Assembly (NCBI GenBank): GCA_005887945.1
Contig: VBOL01000065.1
Coordinates: forward strand, 1 to 37,082
Direction of reading: 5' to 3'
Source of the DNA: Nitrospirota bacterium
GTDB taxonomy: Bacteria > Nitrospirota > Nitrospiria > Nitrospirales > Nitrospiraceae
Length of the DNA: 37,082 nt
Shown: piece after piece, positions 31,220 to 37,082 of the stretch
Position numbering within the stretch: position 1 is the stretch's first letter
Layout of the letters: each line of letters begins with the position of its first letter
The notes under the pieces: generated by a model
What the model was told of the DNA's origin: nothing
Databases searched by the model: none
The model's input: the letters and a program-made list of their open reading frames with translations, nothing else
Translations under genes and position numbers: made by a program

Positions 31220-31726
31220 ATCGTCCCCAAACTACGAGTTAACCGGGAAATCAGGGTGCGCGAAGTGCGGGTGATCGGTCCGGAGAGCGAACAGCTCGGC
31301 ATTCTCCTCACGGCAGATGCGTTCAAACAGGCACAAGAGAACGGCTACGACCTTGTCGAGGTCGCGCCCACGTCAGTGCCTCCCGTGTGCCGCATTATGG
31401 ACTACGGGAAATACAAGTTCGAGTTGAGTAAAAAGGACCACCAGAACCGGCGGCATCAAAAGTCGACGCAGGTGAAGGAAATTAAGTTGCGCCCTCGGAC
31501 GGATAAGCATGACTTGGAGATCAAGATTCGACAGATTAAGGGCTTTCTGGCCGATGGTAACAAGACCAAAGTCCTCTTGACGTACCGCGGTCGCGAGATG
31601 GCGAATCAGGAGATGGGCCGGACACTCATGAATACGGTCATCGCAGAGTTGGGAGAGACAGGCACCATCGAGTATGCCCCTCGCATGGAAGGGCGGAGTT
31701 TGATCATGATCGTTGCGCCGAAGTAA
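31220..31726 (+). CDS. infC: Translation initiation factor IF-3, probable ATC start
   Basis: A 168-residue IF-3, which binds the 30S subunit and checks the start codon. A GTG at 31256 would remove the first conserved strand. Reading in frame from ATC 31220 gives (M)VPKLRVNREIRVREVRVIGPESEQLG, the expected IF-3 N-terminus, with AGAGGTG (31209-31215) as SD 5 bases upstream and no ATG/GTG/TTG between. infC is known to use rare start codons (ATT in E. coli) for autoregulation, so ATC is plausible. The N domain, the Lys-rich linker (KFELSKKDHQNRRHQK) and the C domain are complete. It lies 10 bases after thrS. Confidence 0.9.
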   Translation: MVPKLRVNREIRVREVRVIGPESEQLGILLTADAFKQAQENGYDLVEVAPTSVPPVCRIMDYGKYKFELSKKDHQNRRHQKSTQVKEIKLRPRTDKHDLEIKIRQIKGFLADGNKTKVLLTYRGREMANQEMGRTLMNTVIAELGETGTIEYAPRMEGRSLIMIVAPK

Positions 31727-31768
31727 GACGGTCGGCCCGCACGCTACTAACCAAAGGAATTACCGATC

Positions 31769-31969
31769 ATGAAAAGGAAAATGAAAACGCATAGTGGAGC
31801 CAAAAAACGGTTTACCCGTACCGGCTCTGGGAAATTGGTCTGGCGAAAGGCGGGAAAACGCCATATCCTCACCAGCAAGACGCAGGATCGGAAGCGCCGA
31901 TTAAGCGGCACAGTTCTCGTGGATAAGACCAAGATTCAGGCGCTAGATCGCTTATTGCCCTACAAGTAA
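31769..31969 (+). CDS. rpmI: 50S ribosomal protein L35
   Basis: A 66-residue basic protein with the L35 signature KMKTHSGAKKRFTRTGSGK and ending DRLLPYK. It is a structural component of the large subunit. An AAAGGAA site (31754-31760) precedes ATG 31769; the in-frame ATG at 31781 is also possible, giving the shorter KTHSG form. It sits between infC and rplT, the standard order, and is likely controlled with rplT by L20 in an operon. Confidence 0.95.
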   Translation: MKRKMKTHSGAKKRFTRTGSGKLVWRKAGKRHILTSKTQDRKRRLSGTVLVDKTKIQALDRLLPYK

Positions 31970-32012
31970 ATTAGAATATACGAATCGCGTTAACCAAAAG
32001 GAGTACTGACTC

Positions 32013-32381
32013 ATGCCTCGCGCAAAAGGTGGTCCCAAAACAAGACATCGACGAAAGAAGCGGCTGAAACTGGCCAAAGGACAGTATGGAGGGAAGAGCC
32101 GGCTGTTCCGTACCGCAACAGAATCAGTCGATAAGGGTCAGGCATATGCCTATACCGGACGGAAAAATCGGAAACGGGATTTCCGCGTGTTGTGGATTGC
32201 GCGCATCAACGCGGCAGTTCGGGCGCATGGACTGACCTATGGCCGGTTTATCAACGCCCTGAAGAAGGCCAATATCCTCTTGGACCGGAAGGTCTTATCC
32301 GATATGGCGATCAAGGATGCCACGGGGTTTGAGCAGCTGGTCGGTCTTGCCAAACAGCACCTCGCCCCTGCCGGGGCGTAA
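32013..32381 (+). CDS. rplT: 50S ribosomal protein L20
   Basis: A 122-residue L20. The basic N-terminal helix ([23 protein letters not shown]) and the globular C-domain ([24 protein letters not shown]) are complete. L20 assembles early into the 50S subunit and in many bacteria represses its own operon by binding the leader mRNA. An AAAGGAG site precedes ATG 32013. The next 85 bases to the convergent pheT end show only weak hairpins and no clear terminator. Confidence 0.96.
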   Translation: MPRAKGGPKTRHRRKKRLKLAKGQYGGKSRLFRTATESVDKGQAYAYTGRKNRKRDFRVLWIARINAAVRAHGLTYGRFINALKKANILLDRKVLSDMAIKDATGFEQLVGLAKQHLAPAGA

Positions 32382-32466
32382 GCGCGCTCGCCTGCCGAGA
32401 ATTTCCTTCGAAGAATTGGTTGGGACGTGAAGTGGGTCTTGAGGAATGCGCTGGCTGGCGTACGTC

Positions 32467-34185
32467 TCAAGACCGGTCGGCTAGTTCAGTCAGATCGATT
32501 TCAAACGCGACAGCCGGGACACCGATCTGCCATCGTTCGAGAACTTCCGGGTGCAGTTCCCCAATCACACCGACCTGTTTCCCGCCAGACACGATACCCC
32601 CCACTCGTCCAGCGAGAAATGAAGGATGCTGGATCGGTTCCAGGCTGTACGCTTGGTTCACATAATAAAACAGCGTGTCCAGGCAGGAGTGGGCCTCTGA
32701 AAAATGTGCATCGGCATGGGCAATCATCCCGCCGAGCACTGTCACGGTGCGTGACCCTAGGGGCTGCGTGAGATCGTGACGTGCCACTTCGCCGGCCTCG
32801 AACATCCGATGGGGATAAAATGCCCGGTTCGATGCAGCTTCCACGCGAAGCAATGACGGAAGCATCCATTGTCGAAGCGCGGAGAAGTTCTGGGACATCA
32901 CATTGTCCACCTCGACAAGTTGCCCCCACTCGGTCCCTTGTAATCGCATCGCATCACGCAGGTCCTGGGGAGAACCGAGAATGTTGGAAATGATTTCTTG
33001 AAAACCCATGCCAACCATGAGGGCCCTGAGACGGTCGGAGACTTCCTCGATGCGCGACAATCCACCGACCGTGAATTGCGAAGGCATCACCGGCGAAAAG
33101 TCTCCGTATCCACGGCTGATCGCGACATCTTCGACGACGTCCATCGCGTGCATCAGGTCCTGCCGATAGAGCGGAAGCGTCACCGTCACCTTTCCACCTC
33201 TGGTTGTCACCTCATAGCCGTAGGCCGTTAGAGCCTTCGCCACTTCCTGGGCGCCTAACGCCTGCCCAAGGGCCTGCTCGATCGTGCTCACGGGAAGCGT
33301 CCGTGACTTCCCGATATCCTGCGGAGTCCAGACTGCCTTGCCGAGAGCAGTCTTATAGGGATACCGTACTTCAATCGGCTCAATGACCGCGCCACGATCT
33401 GCCAGATTGGCTGCGAGAATGTTGAGGGTCAGGACGACCATCGAGAGGTCAGTGCCAGTCACCTCGACGAATAAGGCATCGTCGCCCACCCGCACTTCTC
33501 CGACTTCACGGCTATTGATAATCGGCGGGAAGGAGAGTGCCTGACGCTTCGCATCGCGGAGGACGGGCAGGCGATCCTGACCGGCGAGAATCCCGCCGAA
33601 CTCTAGCCCTTTGGGATGGACAAGCAGCATCTCTCCGAGCGTCATGACCGTATCCATACCCAGCGGCGTGAAAGTGACTTCATCCGGTTTCACCAAGTCA
33701 TAGGTAACAGGAAACTCGATCGCCGCGAGCCGATAGAGTCCGATTGACACGGTCCGGCGTTTGCGGCCGAACATCTCGGCGAGTTTTTCTTGCGTCTGAA
33801 TCAGCTGAGCGAGGCCCTCCTGGGTCACGCGGTAGCCGGTCGAAGTACAGGCCGCCACGTAGGGCCTGATCTCCTCCAGGCCAGGAACCACGTTCAATCG
33901 CTTTGCCGATTTCGACGGGGTCGTCAGAAAGTTGTACTTCGCGAGGGAACCCTGCCGCTTCACCCGAATCTGCCGGGCGATTCCTTCGCAGCACCAGAGA
34001 TCAGGACGATTGCTATCTTGCAGCTCAATTCGCAGTTCGCCGGTGTCGGGATTCTGCTCCTTCAACTCACCCTTCACCAGCATCAACGACTCTTCGAGTT
34101 GCTCCATGGTGATCGGTTGGGGAGCCTCTCCTGGCGCTGCAAGCAATCCCTCAAGATCCTGTTTAGAAATAGTAATCGTGGGCAT
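32467..34185 (-). CDS. pheT: Phenylalanyl-tRNA synthetase beta subunit, archaeal/eukaryotic type
   Basis: A 572-residue beta subunit, much shorter than the usual bacterial form of about 800. The tRNA-binding (EMAP-like) and C-terminal anticodon-binding (FDX-ACB) modules of bacterial PheT are absent. It begins PTITISKQDLEGLL, has B1/B3-B4 elements (LQDSNRPDLWCCEGIARQIR, SIGLYRLA, FPPIINS), the B5 domain (about 280-350) and the core-like C-terminal domain (MGMGFQEIISNILGSP, RMFEAGEV, GVIGELHPEVLERW). This layout is that of archaeal and eukaryotic PheRS. It starts 7 bases after pheS in the same operon. Confidence 0.9.
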   Translation of the reverse strand: MPTITISKQDLEGLLAAPGEAPQPITMEQLEESLMLVKGELKEQNPDTGELRIELQDSNRPDLWCCEGIARQIRVKRQGSLAKYNFLTTPSKSAKRLNVVPGLEEIRPYVAACTSTGYRVTQEGLAQLIQTQEKLAEMFGRKRRTVSIGLYRLAAIEFPVTYDLVKPDEVTFTPLGMDTVMTLGEMLLVHPKGLEFGGILAGQDRLPVLRDAKRQALSFPPIINSREVGEVRVGDDALFVEVTGTDLSMVVLTLNILAANLADRGAVIEPIEVRYPYKTALGKAVWTPQDIGKSRTLPVSTIEQALGQALGAQEVAKALTAYGYEVTTRGGKVTVTLPLYRQDLMHAMDVVEDVAISRGYGDFSPVMPSQFTVGGLSRIEEVSDRLRALMVGMGFQEIISNILGSPQDLRDAMRLQGTEWGQLVEVDNVMSQNFSALRQWMLPSLLRVEAASNRAFYPHRMFEAGEVARHDLTQPLGSRTVTVLGGMIAHADAHFSEAHSCLDTLFYYVNQAYSLEPIQHPSFLAGRVGGIVSGGKQVGVIGELHPEVLERWQIGVPAVAFEIDLTELADRS

Positions 34186-34192
34186 GTGAAAC

Positions 34193-35755
34193 CTAGAAGG
34201 CCCCTCTAGTTGAGCGAATCAGATCAAGATTGTCGGTGAACAACTCACGAATATCGTGAATGCCGAGCGCCACCATCGCCATGCGATCGAGCCCCAACCC
34301 CCACGCGATCACCGGAACGGTCACGCCCAGCGGACGGGTGACTTCAGACCGGAACAACCCGGCTCCGCCAAGCTCCATCCATCCGAGCTTCGGATGGCGC
34401 ACGTGCAGCTCGACCGACGGTTCGGTAAAAGGAAAGTAGGCCGGGAGAAATTTGACTTCCTTGGCTTGCGCCACTTCACGGGCAAAGAGATTCAGCAGGC
34501 CGAGCAACGTGCGAAAGTTGATGTCTTCGCCGAGTACGATCCCTTCTACCTGGAAGAAATCGGTCGCGTGCGTCGCATCCACTTGATCGTAGCGGAAACA
34601 ACGGGCGATGGAAAAATACTTTCCCGGCACCGCAGGTTGTGTCGCCAATGTATGGGCCGAGACGGCCGTCCCCTGGCTCCGCAAGACCAGCCGGCGCGAG
34701 CGCTCCGCATTGAAGGGATAGTTCCAACCGGTTGAACCGGTTTCACCGCCATTCTGGTGTGCTTGCTTGACCCGGGACAAGAACGGTTCCGCAATCAAGG
34801 AGGCATGAGTCGGTTCTTTGACAAAGTAGACGTCATGGATGTCACGTGCCGGATGGAACTGCGGCATGAAGAGGGCATCCATGTTCCAGAATTCGGTCTC
34901 CACGAGCGAGCCCCGCATTTCCTGGAATCCCATGCTCACGAGTTTTGTCTTCACCGTATCGAGAAACTCGCGATAGGGATGCCGTTTGCCCGGCGCAATC
35001 CGTGGTGCGCGAAGACTGATCGTGTACTTACGGAAGCGCTTCGTCCGCCAGCTCCCATCTTTCAACAGTTCGGGCGTCAGCTGGGAGACCTCTTCCGCGG
35101 TCCCTTGCCGAGAGAGCTGCTGGGCGGCCTCGATACCGGTTACGGAAAGCTTGAGCGCTCTGGCCACCCGATCATCAATGCGGAAGGGTTCCCGTGCATT
35201 CCCGCGTTTGACGGCGTGATCTTGAATGACCTGCCGTTGTGCCTCGGGAAACGCCTGCAGCTCACGAGGCGCCCCATGAAGCTGTTGCAGCAATCCCCGC
35301 ATCGCTTCCGCGGTCTGGCTCGGTCGGCCGGTCGACTCGATACAACCGCCTTGAATGATGAGGAGCGCGCCCTCTTTCTTGAGCCGTCCTATCGCACCGC
35401 TCACCTCCGCCGGTTCGAGTCCCTCCCGGGATTGAATGTCCTGAATGGTCAGGCGCTTGCCGGTTTTGGCCGCATCGCGAGCAGCAGACAGCACCCGTTC
35501 GATCGGCGAGTACTTTTCAAAATAGAGTTCGCCGATTTTTGTGAGCGAGACATTGGGCGTCACGGTCTCGGTATCGACCGCGATCAACGACTTGGCGAGC
35601 AACCATTCGACCGCCATGCTCAACTGCGAGGGCTCTAACCCGGTGGACTGCGCCAACTGATCCGTCTGGACCACTGCGGAGGGATTCGCTTCAAAGGTCG
35701 ACAGGACTTTGACTTCGAGAGGATGAAGGCTATCGATGAGGGAAGAAATGTCCAC
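34193..35755 (-). CDS. pheS: Phenylalanyl-tRNA synthetase alpha subunit, archaeal/eukaryotic type
   Basis: A 520-residue alpha subunit, against about 330-350 for typical bacterial PheS. The N-terminal about 200 residues carry winged-helix-like modules (LSTFEANPSAVVQTDQLAQ, IQDIQSREGLEPAEVSGAIGRLKKEG), the DNA-binding-like fold known in archaeal and eukaryotic PheS. The C-terminal catalytic core has HPARDIHDVYFV, KYFSIARCFRYDQVDATH (motif 2), and AWGLGLDRMAMVALGIHDIRELF (motif 3). It forms an alpha2-beta2 enzyme with PheT. The start is GTG 35755, 9 bases after rpe, with GAGG immediately ahead; the next Met is too far in. Confidence 0.9.
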   Translation of the reverse strand: MDISSLIDSLHPLEVKVLSTFEANPSAVVQTDQLAQSTGLEPSQLSMAVEWLLAKSLIAVDTETVTPNVSLTKIGELYFEKYSPIERVLSAARDAAKTGKRLTIQDIQSREGLEPAEVSGAIGRLKKEGALLIIQGGCIESTGRPSQTAEAMRGLLQQLHGAPRELQAFPEAQRQVIQDHAVKRGNAREPFRIDDRVARALKLSVTGIEAAQQLSRQGTAEEVSQLTPELLKDGSWRTKRFRKYTISLRAPRIAPGKRHPYREFLDTVKTKLVSMGFQEMRGSLVETEFWNMDALFMPQFHPARDIHDVYFVKEPTHASLIAEPFLSRVKQAHQNGGETGSTGWNYPFNAERSRRLVLRSQGTAVSAHTLATQPAVPGKYFSIARCFRYDQVDATHATDFFQVEGIVLGEDINFRTLLGLLNLFAREVAQAKEVKFLPAYFPFTEPSVELHVRHPKLGWMELGGAGLFRSEVTRPLGVTVPVIAWGLGLDRMAMVALGIHDIRELFTDNLDLIRSTRGAF

Positions 35756-35764
35756 CCTCGAGAC

Positions 35765-36466
35765 CTATCGGTGAGCCGAGACGCGTTGCGGCGTCGTGGA
35801 AGGAGGTTGGCCGGCTGCGCGTAGCGCAGCGATCGTCGTGGCATAATCCCGACTTGAGAAAATGGCCGACCCGGCGACCAATACATCAGCTCCCGCGGCC
35901 AGTACCTGAGCCGCATTGTCGATCTTGACACCGCCGTCCACTTCGAGCAATGCGCGACTTCCGGCCCGATCGATCATGGTACGAGCAGAGGAAGTCTTCT
36001 GAAGACAGGAGGTGATAAAATTTTGGCCGCCGAAGCCAGGATTGACTGACATGATCAGGACCACATCGACATCGGGGAGAATTTCCTCGATCGTACTGAG
36101 CGAGGTGGCCGGATTTAGGGTCACCCCGGCCTTGACGCCGTGTTCCTTGATCAATTGAACCGTGCGATGGAGATGCGTACAGGCTTCCACGTGAACCGTG
36201 AGATAATCCGCTCCAGCTTCGGCGAACTCGGCGATAAAGGCATCGGCGTTTGTGATCATGAGGTGGACGTCGAGCGGCATCTTGGTGACTTTTCTGAGCG
36301 CCGCCACAATCGGTGGGCCGATGGTCAAATTCGGCACGAAATGCCCGTCCATAACATCGATATGAAGGAAATCGGCCCCCGCGCGTTCCACGGCTGCAAC
36401 TTCGTCGGCTAGTCGGGCAAAGTCAGCAGCTAAAATCGAGGGTGCAATAAGAATGGGGCGTGCCAT
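35765..36466 (-). CDS. rpe: Ribulose-phosphate 3-epimerase
   Basis: A 233-residue TIM-barrel enzyme interconverting ribulose 5-phosphate and xylulose 5-phosphate in the pentose phosphate and Calvin-type pathways. Signatures: IAPSILAADFARLADEV, LHIDVMDGHFVPNLTIGP with the metal His and catalytic Asp, LDVHLMI, VLIMSVNPGFGGQNFI and LLEVDGGVK with the second catalytic Asp. The C-terminal tail after AALR is unstructured. ATG 36466 follows AGGAAGG and overlaps the stop of rsmB by one base (TGATG), so translation is coupled. A GTG at 36469 is an alternative. Confidence 0.95.
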   Translation of the reverse strand: MARPILIAPSILAADFARLADEVAAVERAGADFLHIDVMDGHFVPNLTIGPPIVAALRKVTKMPLDVHLMITNADAFIAEFAEAGADYLTVHVEACTHLHRTVQLIKEHGVKAGVTLNPATSLSTIEEILPDVDVVLIMSVNPGFGGQNFITSCLQKTSSARTMIDRAGSRALLEVDGGVKIDNAAQVLAAGADVLVAGSAIFSSRDYATTIAALRAAGQPPSTTPQRVSAHR

Positions 36467-37082
36467 CACAAAACCTTCCTCAGTCGTGCGGCGTAGAATC
36501 CATCCATCGAGAACCGGTTACCGACTGTCGAGAGAGCACCTTGTTCGGTGACGAACTTCTGTGCCGCAGGCGGAAGCCAGGGGACGACGGACTCACGCTT
36601 GAACTCCGCATGGACACGACAGAATCGCTCGATGACGTCTTCGTTTTCTTCCGGTTCTGTCGAGCACGTACTATAGACCAGCACCCCGCCGAGCCGCAAG
36701 CATGGGGCGACCGATTCGAGGATCTGACACTGGAGTGCCTGATGTCGAGGGAGCGCCTGCTCACCTTTCCGCCACTTTGCTTCCGGATGTCGCCGTAACA
36801 CACCGAGCCCGCTGCAGGGCGCGTCCACCAGAATTCGATCAATACATGGTTCGCCCAATCTGGCCTTGTTCACGGATGGAGACCCTGCTGTCTCGATCAT
36901 GGGAACCCATTCAAGTGGCTGTCGAATATCTCCGACGATCGGCACGACAATCCGGACCCCGAGTCGACGACAATTGCTTCGCAGGAGATCTAAACGGTCG
37001 CCCTTGCGATCGACGGCGTAGATGGTTCCCTTGTTATGCATCAGATCGGCCAAATGAGTCGATTTCCCTCCCGGCGCCGCGC
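36466..37082 (-). CDS. rsmB: 16S rRNA m5C methyltransferase RsmB, C-terminal part
   Basis: The gene enters from the right edge; about 205 codons of its C-terminal catalytic domain are visible. It begins with AAPGGKSTHLADLM (SAM motif I), then YAVDRK, and the two catalytic cysteines of the RsmB/Nop2 family: DAPCSGLGVLRRHPEAKWR (motif IV) and VYSTCSTEPEENE (motif VI). It ends FYAARLRKVL. RsmB methylates C967 of 16S rRNA. The N-terminal NusB-like domain must lie outside the window. It is first in a visible operon with rpe, pheS and pheT. Confidence 0.9.
   Translation of the reverse strand, partial: AAPGGKSTHLADLMHNKGTIYAVDRKGDRLDLLRSNCRRLGVRIVVPIVGDIRQPLEWVPMIETAGSPSVNKARLGEPCIDRILVDAPCSGLGVLRRHPEAKWRKGEQALPRHQALQCQILESVAPCLRLGGVLVYSTCSTEPEENEDVIERFCRVHAEFKRESVVPWLPPAAQKFVTEQGALSTVGNRFSMDGFYAARLRKVL

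Noticed and set aside
34757-35638. Long open frame on the plus strand (293 codons)
   Set aside because: Antisense to pheS, no recognisable motif; the pheS frame is clearly the coding one.

Overview
The window looks like a chromosomal segment of a free-living, moderately GC-rich Gram-negative bacterium, most likely a Nitrospirota (Nitrospira-like) organism. This is inferred from gene content: an RND tripartite pump, many small stress and redox enzymes, archaeal-type phenylalanyl-tRNA synthetase, and abundant intergenic hairpin repeats. No taxonomic marker such as 16S rRNA is present, so the assignment is provisional.

Layout. (a) 1-4770, + strand: small redox, detoxification and stress genes (two VOC proteins, dual CDGSH, NAD(P)-binding protein, HAD hydrolase, OsmC, rhodanese, MDR reductase, exported cupin). 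(b) 4770-8510: an accessory island of minus-strand, AT-richer genes (group II truncated haemoglobin, an unknown 96-aa protein, and a trypsin-like protease joined to a DUF4917/SIR2-like domain). It carries direct repeats, an attC-like hairpin, a transposon-end remnant and two long hairpins. A decayed fragment of a GAF-domain regulator lies at its left edge and the intact triple-GAF sigma54 activator at its right edge. (c) 11319-15439: DedA-rhodanese fusion, TerB/COQ4-like protein, zinc ribbon, methyltransferase, a decayed ECF sigma factor and a STAS protein. (d) 15465-21284: an RND efflux operon (adaptor, pump, outer-membrane factor). (e) 21348-25878: DUF2934, nitroreductase, SDR gene broken by an amber codon, RidA, AlkA-like glycosylase, ferredoxin/MBL protein, and an HNH protein with homing-endonuclease-type repeats. 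(f) 26018-26532: hairpin repeat, tmRNA, terminator. (g) 26767-28912: exported SUMF1-like protein, a methyltransferase remnant and a PPK2. (h) 29143-32381: tRNA-Val, then thrS-infC-rpmI-rplT. (i) 32467-37082, minus strand: rsmB-rpe-pheS-pheT.

The housekeeping block is the usual translation cluster with a twist. thrS-infC-rpmI-rplT is followed by pheS/pheT as in many bacteria, but here the pheST pair is of the archaeal/eukaryotic type, lies on the opposite strand and is co-directional with rsmB and rpe. infC appears to start at an ATC codon. thrS seems to lack about 22 residues of its catalytic core.

The most interesting region is 5.0-8.1 kb. It reads as a small cassette-like island holding a candidate defence protein (protease plus SIR2-like domain) whose two halves meet over an imperfect inverted repeat, so the fusion itself may be a recombination product.
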